Part shown: positions 1 to 7,649 of the stretch, piece by piece | Numbering within the stretch: the stretch's first letter is position 1 | Layout of the letters: each line of letters opens with the position of its first letter | Assembly: GCA_964414785.1 (NCBI GenBank) | Contig: CAYPXZ010000001.1 | Location: 124,001 to 188,000, forward strand | Source of the DNA: Palsa-1447 sp964414785 | GTDB lineage: Bacteria > Verrucomicrobiota > Verrucomicrobiia > Opitutales > Opitutaceae | Direction of reading: 5' to 3' | DNA length: 64,000 nucleotides | Translations under genes and position numbers: made by a program | The notes under the pieces: generated by a model | Seen by the model: only the letters and a program-made list of their open reading frames with translations | What the model was told of the DNA's origin: nothing | Databases searched by the model: none

Positions 1-747
1 CCGGCCCCCGCCCTAAGCCAGGCCGGGAGCGTGCTTGCCTCCGGTCCCGTGGGTTCTACCGCCAAGACGGCGGATCCCCTGCGGCTGTCGATCAACCTGG
101 AAGGCGCGGAAAAGCCCGCGCAGATGAGCGTGGCGGTGCAGATTGTGCTGCTAATGACGCTCCTTTCGGTGGCGCCGTCGCTCGTGCTCCTGATGACGAG
201 CTTCACCCGCATCGTCATCGTGCTCGGTTTTGTCCGCACGGCGCTCGGGGTCCCCAGCGCCCCCTCCAACCAGATCATCATCGGCCTTTCGCTCTTCCTC
301 ACATTCTTCATCATGGGGCCCACCTTCGACCGCGTGAACAAGGAGGCGCTCCAGCCGTACCTCGCGGGGCAGATGACCTCGCCTGACGCCCTGGACAAGG
401 CGTCGGTCCCGATGAAGGAGTTCATGCTCAAGCAGACCCGCACCCGGGACCTCGAGTATTTCCTTGAGCTGGGTGGCTACGGACCGACAGCAGTGAAGGA
501 TCTTCCGATCCGCGTCGTGATCCCGGCGTTTGTCATCAGCGAGCTCCAGACCGCCTTCCAGATGGGGTTCCTGCTCTTCCTGCCCTTCCTCATCATCGAT
601 TTTCTCGTCTCCTCCGTCCTGATGGCGCTCGGGATGATGATGATGCCCCCCAACGTCGTCTCCCTCCCGTTCAAGCTCCTCCTTTTCGTCCTGGTCGACG
701 GATGGCACCTGATCGTCAAGTCCCTCGTACAAAGCTTCCTAAATTGA
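1..747 (+). CDS. fliP: Flagellar export gate protein FliP (5' end outside window)
   Basis: FliP is an inner-membrane subunit of the flagellar type III export gate, where it forms the channel core with FliQ and FliR. The reading frame is open to the left edge of the window, and the residues before the GTG at 31 (PAPALSQAGS) look like the end of a cleavable signal peptide, which FliP normally has, so the gene most likely starts upstream rather than at 31. Family hallmarks seen are TSFTRIVIVLGFVRTALG in the first half and IPAFVISELQTAFQMGF followed by a run of hydrophobic, Met-rich membrane segments at the end. fliQ follows after 7 bases, so the two are surely co-transcribed. Identity is very secure; only the start is uncertain. 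Confidence 0.95.
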   Translation, partial: PAPALSQAGSVLASGPVGSTAKTADPLRLSINLEGAEKPAQMSVAVQIVLLMTLLSVAPSLVLLMTSFTRIVIVLGFVRTALGVPSAPSNQIIIGLSLFLTFFIMGPTFDRVNKEALQPYLAGQMTSPDALDKASVPMKEFMLKQTRTRDLEYFLELGGYGPTAVKDLPIRVVIPAFVISELQTAFQMGFLLFLPFLIIDFLVSSVLMALGMMMMPPNVVSLPFKLLLFVLVDGWHLIVKSLVQSFLN

Positions 748-754
748 CTCCATT

Positions 755-1024
755 ATGAATCCGGAACTCGCCGTAGATCTCTTCAAGTCCACGATCCTCT
801 TTGCCCTCTACATCGTGGCTCCGTTCCTGCTGACCATGCTCATTGTCGGTCTGATCACTAGCCTCTTCCAGGCCGTGACATCGATGCAGGAGCAGACGGT
901 CACGTTTGCCCCGAAGCTGCTGGCTCTTTCGGGCCTCACCATTCTCCTCGCGCCGTGGCTTCTGCGTTCGCTCTCGGAGTACACGATCACAATCTTCGCC
1001 CGAATGGCGACGCTGGCGCATTGA
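755..1024 (+). CDS. fliQ: Flagellar export gate protein FliQ
   Basis: FliQ is the small two-helix subunit of the FliPQR export gate. The 89-residue product has the usual family length and two hydrophobic helices (about residues 15-38 and 52-72) joined by the conserved stretch TSLFQAVTSMQEQTVTFAPK, which is characteristic of FliQ/SctS. The ATG at 755 follows fliP by 7 bases, and fliR follows. Nothing is unusual. Confidence 0.96.
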   Translation: MNPELAVDLFKSTILFALYIVAPFLLTMLIVGLITSLFQAVTSMQEQTVTFAPKLLALSGLTILLAPWLLRSLSEYTITIFARMATLAH

Positions 1025-1046
1025 GCGTCGGTTCCGCGCTGTCTCC

Positions 1047-1799
1047 ATGACCGTCGGCTACCTGCTTACGTGGATGATGGTGTTCCTGCGCGGCCTTGGT
1101 GTCGTGCTGCAACTCCCTATGTTGCAGAATCATGCGCCGCCGGTAATTGTCCGGGTAGCCTTTGCGGCGTGCCTTGCGACCCTGATCTCGGGGCTGCTTC
1201 CGATCGCGCATCTCCCCGAGAACGTCTGGGCCCTCGCGTTTGCAGCGGGCGGTGAGGTGCTGCTCGGACTCGCGCTCGGGTTCATCGCGCGGATGGCGTT
1301 TGGAGCCGTCGAGATGGCCGGACGAATGATCTCGTCGGAAATCGGTATGGCGGCCACCCCGGGCATCGGTGCCCCCGAGATCGGCTCCGAGTCGCTGGCC
1401 GCCTTCCTGTCGGCGCTCGCGGTTGTGCTCTTCTTTCTCCTTGGAGGGCATCTGGCTGTCATCAGTGCCTTCAGCCGGAGCTTCGTGCTTGCGCCCCCGG
1501 GGGCGCCCGCGCTCGACGCGGGAGCGGGGGACCAGGTCATCGCGGCGACTTCGCACATGATCGAGCTTGGACTCCGGATCGCGGCGCCCTTCATCGCGCT
1601 GAATTTCCTCGTCACGCTGGCGTTCTCGGCCCTCGGCCGCGCGGTTCCCCGCACGAATGTGTTCATCATCAGCTTCTCCGCCCGCGCCATCATGGGCATG
1701 GGCCTTCTGGCCAGCGCGGGCACGCTTCTCGCGCGTTATCTTATAGCGGAGTTCGCGGTGATTCCCGAGCAGATGCTTCGCATCCTGCCGATCAGGTGA
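1047..1799 (+). CDS. fliR: Flagellar export gate protein FliR
   Basis: FliR is the single-copy subunit that completes the FliPQR channel of the flagellar type III secretion system. The 250-residue product is almost entirely hydrophobic, with about six membrane segments and the family-like segment LALGFIARMAFGAVEMAGRM. The frame is open further upstream into fliQ, but the ATG at 1047 gives the normal FliR length and a typical hydrophobic amino terminus, so I chose it. The gap to fliQ is 22 bases. The gene ends the first flagellar block and is followed by a 418-base non-coding region that carries a new promoter. Confidence 0.93.
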   Translation: MTVGYLLTWMMVFLRGLGVVLQLPMLQNHAPPVIVRVAFAACLATLISGLLPIAHLPENVWALAFAAGGEVLLGLALGFIARMAFGAVEMAGRMISSEIGMAATPGIGAPEIGSESLAAFLSALAVVLFFLLGGHLAVISAFSRSFVLAPPGAPALDAGAGDQVIAATSHMIELGLRIAAPFIALNFLVTLAFSALGRAVPRTNVFIISFSARAIMGMGLLASAGTLLARYLIAEFAVIPEQMLRILPIR

Positions 1800-2067
1800 T
1801 TCCCTGCTCGGTGGGCGGCTGCTGATCGCATCGGGTTGGGAAAGAACGCCGCGCCCCGTGCGTCGGGAGGTCGGGTTCCCGCAGAGATTGGGTATATAGA
1901 GACCGAATTTGGCGGCCGGCGGGTCCGCGGCGTCCGGACGAGGTGGGGAGGAATTGCCGCCCAAAGGCAGATTTCCTCGACGCAGGGCCTGTCCGGATAT
2001 CGCGACTATCCGACCCCCTGTATTGCCGGCTCTCAGGGAGGGTCGTTCCGCTCGGCGGAGGGAGTCG

Positions 2068-2080
2068 GGCAATATTTGCC
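2068..2080. promoter_or_regulatory. Candidate activator (enhancer) site upstream of flhB
   Basis: The sequence GGCAATATTTGCC is a perfect 5-3-5 dyad. It differs by a single base from GGCAAGATTTGCC at 9741-9753, which sits at nearly the same distance from the only other sigma-54 promoter I found. Its centre is about 114 bp upstream of the -24 GG. Sigma-54 promoters require a distal activator site at about this range, so I infer that this binds the flagellar enhancer-binding protein, which is not encoded in the window. Confidence 0.65.
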
Positions 2081-2186
2081 GTAATTTTTACCCCGAAAAT
2101 CCCCGCTCCTCTCTTCGAAGCGAATTTGGAATTCAGAAAGGTTTAAATCATTGATGGCCATTAGCTAACAACGACACCTAGCACCT

Positions 2187-2202
2187 TGGCATCGGCGTTG
2201 CT
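2187..2202 (+). promoter_or_regulatory. Sigma-54 (RpoN) promoter for flhB operon
   Basis: TGGCATCGGCGTTGCT matches the sigma-54 consensus TGGCAC-N5-TTGCW at the GG and GC elements with the exact spacing, and is preceded by T. With GC at -13/-12, transcription should begin near 2213, only about 5 bases before the flhB ATG at 2218. A nearly identical copy stands before flgF. Confidence 0.85.
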
Positions 2203-2217
2203 AAATGCGGATACTCA

Positions 2218-3321
2218 ATGGCTGATCAAGAAAACGACCAGAAAACAGAACAACCGACCGAGCGTCGTTTGACTGATGCGGTTGAGCGCGGGCAGATCGC
2301 GAAGAGCCCCGATCTCAATGTCGTCCTTTCTTTGGCTGCAGCGCTGGGAGTGCTCGCGTTCACGGCCCAGTCGACCGCGGACAGCCTTGCCGAGTACTCG
2401 GTCTCGATGTTCACCCGCTTTGCCTCGACGGCCGTCAACAGCGACACGATCACGGTCCAGATCGGCGAGATAATGTCCATCCTCGGGCGTGCGCTGGCGC
2501 CGGTTCTCGTGGCCTGCATCGGTGCGGCGCTCCTGTCCAATGGCTTCCAGAGCGGCTTCCAGCTTTCTCCCAAGGCCCTCACGGTCAAATGGGACTCGGT
2601 AAACCCAGCGGCCGGCTTCGGGCGCATCTTCTCAAAGAGCACCCTGGTGCGCACGGGCATCGACATCCTGAAGCTTCTCGCGATCGGGTTTGCGCTCTAC
2701 GTCGGCGCGCGGACGTTCTTCGCGGATCCGCTCTTCACGGCCCCTGTGGAGGCCGCCTATCTCGGCCGATTCCTTTACACGGCCTCCGTGGGCTTCCTCG
2801 GCCGTCTCCTGTTCTCCTTGGGGATCATCGCCGGGATCAGCTACGCATGGGAGAGGTACAAGAATTCGCGGGAGCTGATGATGACCAAGGAGGAGGTAAA
2901 GGACGACCACCGCAGCACCGAGGGCAACCAGCTCATGAAGGGGGCGATGCGCCGCATGGCCCGCCGGCTCATGCAGAAGCAGATGCTTTCCGCGGTCCCG
3001 ACGGCCGACGTCGTGGTCACCAACCCGACCCACTTTGCCGTCGCGCTCAAGTACGAGAGGGGAATCGACAAGGCCCCGGTCGTGCTCGCGAAGGGCGACA
3101 ACAGGTTTGCACAGCGCATCAAGGCAATCGCGGCCGAGCATGGCGTGCCCGTCGTCGAGAACAAGCCCGTCGCGCGCGTCCTGTTTGCGATGGGCAAGGT
3201 CGGGCAGGTCATTCCTCCCGAGCTCTACCAGGCCGTCGCCGAGATCCTTGCCGTCGTGTACCGGACCCACCGGTACTACTTCCACAACCTGAAGAGCCGC
3301 CGCCTGGAGGGAGCCGCCTAA
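2218..3321 (+). CDS. flhB: Flagellar export switch protein FlhB
   Basis: FlhB is the export-gate protein that switches substrate specificity from rod/hook to filament proteins. The 367-residue product has the usual amino terminus (KTEQPTERRLTDAVERGQIA), four membrane segments between about residues 33 and 210, and the cytoplasmic autocleavage motif NPTH at residues 269-272 within VVVTNPTHFAVALKY. The ATG at 2218 is fixed by the family amino terminus. No Shine-Dalgarno sequence is visible, which fits the nearly leaderless transcript predicted from the sigma-54 promoter just upstream. flhA follows after 3 bases. Confidence 0.97.
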   Translation: MADQENDQKTEQPTERRLTDAVERGQIAKSPDLNVVLSLAAALGVLAFTAQSTADSLAEYSVSMFTRFASTAVNSDTITVQIGEIMSILGRALAPVLVACIGAALLSNGFQSGFQLSPKALTVKWDSVNPAAGFGRIFSKSTLVRTGIDILKLLAIGFALYVGARTFFADPLFTAPVEAAYLGRFLYTASVGFLGRLLFSLGIIAGISYAWERYKNSRELMMTKEEVKDDHRSTEGNQLMKGAMRRMARRLMQKQMLSAVPTADVVVTNPTHFAVALKYERGIDKAPVVLAKGDNRFAQRIKAIAAEHGVPVVENKPVARVLFAMGKVGQVIPPELYQAVAEILAVVYRTHRYYFHNLKSRRLEGAA

Positions 3322-3324
3322 GCG

Positions 3325-5478
3325 ATGCCCATCAGCTCCAACAGCCACATCACGCGGCTTCTAGCCCGTGCCGACCTGATCTTCACCTTTGCCCTCTTCG
3401 GCACGGTCCTGCTGCTCGTCCTCCCGATCCCGCCCTTCCTGATCGACATGCTGCTGGCCATGAACATCGGCCTGTCGCTGCTCGTCCTGCTCGCCATCGT
3501 CTACGTCAAGGATCCCCCGGAGTTCTCGGGGTTCCCGACGATGCTGCTCGCCCTGACCCTGTTCCGGCTGGCGCTCAACATCAGCTCGACGCGCCAGATC
3601 CTCGTCCACGGGTTCGCGGGCCACATCATCGATGCGTTCGGCCATTTCGTCATCCAGGGCAACTACATCGTTGGCGCCGTCGTCTTCCTGATCCTCGTGG
3701 TGATCAACTTTGTGGTCATCACCAAGGGCGCGGGCCGCATCGCCGAGGTGAGCGCAAGGTTCACCCTCGACGCCCTCCCCGGCAAGCAGATGGCCATAGA
3801 CGCCGAGCTTAACGCCGGAATCATTGACGAGGCGACCGCCACGAGCCGCAGGCTCAAGATGCAGAAGGCCGCTGACTTCTACGGCGCGATGGACGGAGCG
3901 TCCAAGTTCGTGCGCGGCGATGCGATCGCGGGAATCCTCATCACCTTGGTCAACGTCATCGGCGGCTTCGCCATCGGGGTATTCCAGATGGGCATGTCGC
4001 TCGGGGAGTCGCTCCAGAAGTTCACCCTGCTTTCGATCGGTGACGGTCTCGTCTCGCAGATCCCGGCCCTCATCATCTCGATCGGCGCAGGCCTCCTAGT
4101 GACGCGGGCCGCGGACAACAACAACCTGGGGACACAGATCACCGGCCAGTTGATCCGCTACCCGCGCGCCATAGGCGTCGCGGCGGCGTGCATGGCGATC
4201 TTCGGACTGATGCCCGGCATGCCGATGCTCCCGTTCTTCGGGTTCGCGGCCCTTGCAGGCGTCCTCGCCCGCACGCTGAAGGCGAACGAGGATGACCGGT
4301 CCCTGTCGGATCCCGCGGCCAAGGGCGCCCCGTCCAAGGGCAAGGCGGCCGGCAAGGGAAAGCCAGGAGAGGCCGCTGCGGCGATCACGTCTCCCGCCGA
4401 GAACGACGTCCGGAAACTCATCGATGTCGACCCGTTTGCGATCGAGATCGGCTACGGCCTCCTGCCCCTTGCGGACTCCAAGGTCGGCGGCGACCTTCTG
4501 GCGCGCGTTACGGGCGTTCGCAAGACCCTCGCCAGGGAGAAGGGCATCATCATCCCCCCAATCTCGGTGCGCGACAACCTGGAGCTGGAGGCCAACGACT
4601 ACCGCTTCCTGCTGCGCAACAGGCTCATCGCCAAGGGCACGCTCATGCCGGGTCGCTTCCTGGCCATGAATGTCGCGGGCAGCAACATCCGGCTGCGCGG
4701 CGTCCCGACGCAGGAGCCCGTATTCAAGCTCGACGCCACCTGGATCGACGAGGGCGAGAAGAAGACGGCGGAGCTGAACAATTTCACGGTCGTGGATCCG
4801 TCGTCGGTGCTCGTGACCCACCTGTCCGAGGCGCTAAAGAGCAACGCCCACTACCTGCTCGGCCGGCAGGACGTCCAGGTCCTGATCGACCACATCAAGG
4901 GCTCGCACGCGACCCTGGTCGCGGAGCTCCTGCCCGACCTGGTGAACATCGGCGTCATCCAGCGGGTTCTCCAGAACCTGCTGCGCGAGAACATCGCGAT
5001 CGCGAACCTGCCGCTCATCCTCGAGGGCATCGCGGACTTCGCCTCGCTCTCGAAGAATCCCGACGACCTGAGCGAGCTCGTCCGCCGGCGCCTTGGCCTC
5101 TACTTTGTGCCCGACCTCGAGGTCCGCCCTGGCGTCCTCAGGGCCGTCACCTTCGATCCCCGCCTGGAGCTGACCCTCGCCTCCAAGGTCCTGCGCACGC
5201 CCACGGAGGTCGGGCTCTCGCTCGATTCCGCCACGGGCCGCCACCTGCTCGATGAGCTCAACCGGCGCACCGCCGAACTCGTGGCCAAGGGATGCCCGAA
5301 CGTGATTGTCGTCTCCACGGAGCTTCGCCTGCCCCTGAAGCGGTTCCTCGAGCCGTCCTTCCCGCGCCTGACAGTCCTCGCCTTCCAGGAACTTCCCGCA
5401 GCCACCGAGATCGAGAACGCCGGTATCGTTCCGGCCCCCGCGAACTTCGTGCGCTCCGAAATCAAGGTCGCAGCCTAA
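3325..5478 (+). CDS. flhA: Flagellar export protein FlhA
   Basis: FlhA is the large ring protein of the flagellar export apparatus; it docks chaperone-substrate complexes and uses the proton motive force. The 717-residue protein shows the expected eight hydrophobic segments in the first 320 or so residues, the FHIPEP-family signature around FRLALNISSTRQIL, and a large cytoplasmic domain. A low-complexity Lys/Ala/Gly linker (about residues 330-355) joins the two halves. It begins 3 bases after flhB and is followed by flhF after 9 bases. Length and domains are normal. Confidence 0.97.
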   Translation: MPISSNSHITRLLARADLIFTFALFGTVLLLVLPIPPFLIDMLLAMNIGLSLLVLLAIVYVKDPPEFSGFPTMLLALTLFRLALNISSTRQILVHGFAGHIIDAFGHFVIQGNYIVGAVVFLILVVINFVVITKGAGRIAEVSARFTLDALPGKQMAIDAELNAGIIDEATATSRRLKMQKAADFYGAMDGASKFVRGDAIAGILITLVNVIGGFAIGVFQMGMSLGESLQKFTLLSIGDGLVSQIPALIISIGAGLLVTRAADNNNLGTQITGQLIRYPRAIGVAAACMAIFGLMPGMPMLPFFGFAALAGVLARTLKANEDDRSLSDPAAKGAPSKGKAAGKGKPGEAAAAITSPAENDVRKLIDVDPFAIEIGYGLLPLADSKVGGDLLARVTGVRKTLAREKGIIIPPISVRDNLELEANDYRFLLRNRLIAKGTLMPGRFLAMNVAGSNIRLRGVPTQEPVFKLDATWIDEGEKKTAELNNFTVVDPSSVLVTHLSEALKSNAHYLLGRQDVQVLIDHIKGSHATLVAELLPDLVNIGVIQRVLQNLLRENIAIANLPLILEGIADFASLSKNPDDLSELVRRRLGLYFVPDLEVRPGVLRAVTFDPRLELTLASKVLRTPTEVGLSLDSATGRHLLDELNRRTAELVAKGCPNVIVVSTELRLPLKRFLEPSFPRLTVLAFQELPAATEIENAGIVPAPANFVRSEIKVAA

Positions 5479-5487
5479 CCCTTCTTC

Positions 5488-6576
5488 ATGAATTCCGATT
5501 CCAACGCCGCCTCCGGCACATGCTTCAAGTTCACCGTCAAGTCCGCTGAACAGGCGGCCCAGGTCATCCGGGAGAAGCTTGGCGAAAACGCGCGCGTCCT
5601 CTCGGTTCGCAACAGCGGCAGCGGGGGCCTCTTCGGTCTCTTCTCCTCGCCGAAGCTCGAGGTGATCGCCCAGCTAATCGCGCCCAAGGCTCCCGCGGTC
5701 CCGCCGATCGAGCCCGAGATCGCCGCGGCGCGGACGGCCTCACGGCGTTTCGGACGCATGTCCGAGTCCCGCGAGCCCAAGAGCCTCACCGACCTGCTAA
5801 GGCGCTCGGGCTTCTCCGAGAAGCTCCTCCTGCGCCTTTTCGAATCCCCCGCCTGGCTTTCCCTCAACGAGATGCCCCTTCACAGGGCCCTCGTCGAGAC
5901 GGGGCGCCACCTCTGCGAGCTTCGCGGGGGCCGCTTTGAGCGCTCCCGGCTGACCCGGGCCGCGTTTCTCGGGACACCCGGAGTCGGCAGGACCACCGCC
6001 CTTTGCAAGTGGCTCGCGTCCGAGGTGTTCAGGCGCGCCCGCAACGGCCACGTCGTCACGGCGGAGTTCGACCGCCCGAACTCGGCGGGCCCCCTGCCGG
6101 TCTTCTGCGAGGCGATAGGCGTGCCGCTGGCGCACTATCCGGCGAGCACCCGGCCCACGACGCCCGATGGGTTTGTCTACTTTGACCTGCCCGGCATCTC
6201 TCTGCGGAACCCGTCGGACAACGCCGCGCTGGCCAGCTTCCTCGATCACGAGCAGATCGAGCAACGCGTGCTGGTGCTCAACGCCGCCTATGAGTCCGGC
6301 GCGCTGCGGGCCGCGTACTCCGCGGGGCGCGATCTGGGCGCCACCCATGTCGTGTTCACGCACGTCGACGAGGTCGCCCAGTGGGGGCGCCTCTGGGACT
6401 ACCTGCTCGAGGGCGAGCTCGAGCCGCTTTTCCTGGCCACCGGCCCTTCGCTAACCGGCGACTGCGAGGAGGACGCCCTCGACGCCATCGTGCGCCGCAC
6501 GCTCCCCAGCGCCGAGCCCGAACCCGAGGACGAGACCGACGAGGTCTGCCTCTCAACCCTCCACACGGCGGCCTGA
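5488..6576 (+). CDS. flhF: FlhF-like SRP-family GTPase with degenerate nucleotide-binding motifs
   Basis: FlhF is an SRP-type GTPase that controls flagellar placement and number. The amino terminus (KFTVKSAEQAAQVIREKLG, then VLSV) is the normal FlhF B domain, and the position directly after flhA is canonical. The GTPase domain is odd, however. The P-loop reads GTPGVGRTT (residues 162-170) with Arg168 where the essential Lys is expected. The G3 motif, DTAGR in the family, is replaced by FDLPG. The G4 motif TKxDE reads THVDE. At 362 residues it is within the family range. I infer weakened or lost GTP hydrolysis; a purely structural or dimerisation role is possible. Identity as FlhF rests on context plus the amino-terminal domain. 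Confidence 0.85.
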   Translation: MNSDSNAASGTCFKFTVKSAEQAAQVIREKLGENARVLSVRNSGSGGLFGLFSSPKLEVIAQLIAPKAPAVPPIEPEIAAARTASRRFGRMSESREPKSLTDLLRRSGFSEKLLLRLFESPAWLSLNEMPLHRALVETGRHLCELRGGRFERSRLTRAAFLGTPGVGRTTALCKWLASEVFRRARNGHVVTAEFDRPNSAGPLPVFCEAIGVPLAHYPASTRPTTPDGFVYFDLPGISLRNPSDNAALASFLDHEQIEQRVLVLNAAYESGALRAAYSAGRDLGATHVVFTHVDEVAQWGRLWDYLLEGELEPLFLATGPSLTGDCEEDALDAIVRRTLPSAEPEPEDETDEVCLSTLHTAA

Positions 6577-6578
6577 CC

Positions 6579-6809
6579 ATGCGATTCATCTTCCTTATCG
6601 GCGGCCTAATCGGATTTGTGCTCGCGGGTGCGAGCAGCTGGTGGGCCGACTCCGGCCCCGGCCGGGTCTTCCTTGACGCCGCATGCGGCTGCCTCACCGG
6701 CGCCCTTCTCTTCCGCTGGCTCTGGACCGTTCTGATTCGCGGATTCCGCGAGACTCTAGTGGCCCGCCAGAAGGCCGCTTTGGCCACCGAGGCCAAGGCA
6801 AAGACGTAA
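6579..6809 (+). CDS. Small two-helix membrane protein of unknown function
   Basis: This 76-residue product starts at the ATG at 6579, two bases after flhF, so it is translationally close-coupled to it. It has two hydrophobic helices (about residues 2-20 and 29-50) with a short polar loop, and a charged Lys/Ala-rich tail (LVARQKAALATEAKAKT). I do not recognise a family. It occupies the place where many bacteria encode the MinD-like ATPase FlhG, which is absent here. The tight operon spacing between flhF and fliA makes it a credible gene and suggests a role connected with flagellar placement or the basal body, but that is only context. Confidence 0.65.
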   Translation: MRFIFLIGGLIGFVLAGASSWWADSGPGRVFLDAACGCLTGALLFRWLWTVLIRGFRETLVARQKAALATEAKAKT

Positions 6810-6829
6810 AACTTTAAACCAATGATGAT

Positions 6830-7627
6830 ATGAACCCTGCTGCCGAAACATTAACCGGCATGGATGCCAAACCCTCGAGTGCCGCCTGGCGCGCTTATGC
6901 GGGTGTCACGTCGGGCGCCGTCGATGAAAAAGAATTGATCGAGCGCTTCCTCCCCCTTGTCCGCAACGTTGTGGACCGGATCAAGCTCACGCTGCCGCCG
7001 CATATCGATGCCGACGACCTCTACAGCGTGGGCATCACGGGCCTCATGGCCGCCGTACGCAAGTACGACCCGGAACAAGGCAATACGTTTGCGAGTTACG
7101 CCTCGATGCGCATCCGCGGCGCCATCCTCGACGAGTTGCGCCGCATGGACTGGTGCCCGCGCCGCACGCGGGCAAGGGCCCGCAAGCTCAAGGAGTCCAT
7201 CAACGCCCTTGAGCAGCGGCTCGGCCGCGCAGCGACGGAGGATGAGACATGTAAGGAGCTGGGCCTCACGCACAAGGAGTACGCCAAATGGCTGGAAGAG
7301 GTGCGCCCGGTGACCTTCATTTCGCTCGACCACCAGACCGAGGGGGAGGAGTCCGATGGGGCTTCACTCCACGAGTTATTGGCCGATAAGAACGATACCA
7401 CGGGTTCCGAGAACCTCGAGAAAGAGGAACTCCTGCAACTTCTCACTCAACGAATGGCCGATTTGCCCGATATTCCACGGAAGATACTCGCAATGTACTA
7501 CTTTGAAAACATGCGTCTCGCAGAGATCGCGGCGGTCTTCAGCCTGACGGAATCTCGCATCTGCCAGATTCACTCGCAGACCATCCTCGGCCTGCGCGCA
7601 TTCCTCGGCAGGGCTCGCAACCGCTGA
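6830..7627 (+). CDS. fliA: Flagellar sigma factor FliA (sigma-28)
   Basis: FliA directs RNA polymerase to late flagellar promoters. The 265-residue product contains sigma-70 region 2 (LVRNVVDRIKLTLPPHIDADDL, split here as residues 43-64, then YSVGITGLMAAVRKYDP and FASYASMRIRGAILDELR), region 3, and a region 4 helix-turn-helix near the end (LAEIAAVFSLTESRICQIHS). This arrangement and length match the FliA/WhiG subgroup. It lies between the small membrane protein and motA, 20 and 22 bases away. No FlgM anti-sigma factor is recognisable anywhere in the window. Confidence 0.95.
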   Translation: MNPAAETLTGMDAKPSSAAWRAYAGVTSGAVDEKELIERFLPLVRNVVDRIKLTLPPHIDADDLYSVGITGLMAAVRKYDPEQGNTFASYASMRIRGAILDELRRMDWCPRRTRARARKLKESINALEQRLGRAATEDETCKELGLTHKEYAKWLEEVRPVTFISLDHQTEGEESDGASLHELLADKNDTTGSENLEKEELLQLLTQRMADLPDIPRKILAMYYFENMRLAEIAAVFSLTESRICQIHSQTILGLRAFLGRARNR

Positions 7628-7649
7628 GGGGCAGCCACCGTGCCGACGC

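Larger units (their letters stand above)
1800..2217. other. Intergenic region between fliR and flhB with regulatory signals
   Basis: This 418-base stretch holds no convincing gene; the short open frames in it have no recognisable product. It is rich in dyads: CGGATA/TATCCG (1994-1999 with 2007-2012), TATTGCC/GGCAATA (2021-2027 with 2068-2074), and the compact GGCAA-N3-TTGCC at 2068-2080. It ends in a sigma-54 promoter at 2187-2202. The compact dyad is followed by AATTTTTA, so it could alternatively act as a weak terminator for fliPQR. Confidence 0.7.

Noticed and set aside
987..2072. Minus-strand open frame opposite fliR and the fliR-flhB gap
   Set aside because: Antisense shadow with charged low-complexity composition; the gap has regulatory signals instead.
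2068..2090. Rho-independent terminator for fliPQR
   Set aside because: The GGCAA/TTGCC stem is only 5 bp, and the same dyad recurs without a T run at 9741-9753; a protein-binding site explains both better.
1836..2154. Short plus-strand open frames in the fliR-flhB gap
   Set aside because: No ribosome site, no recognisable product, and they overlap dyads and the RpoN control region.
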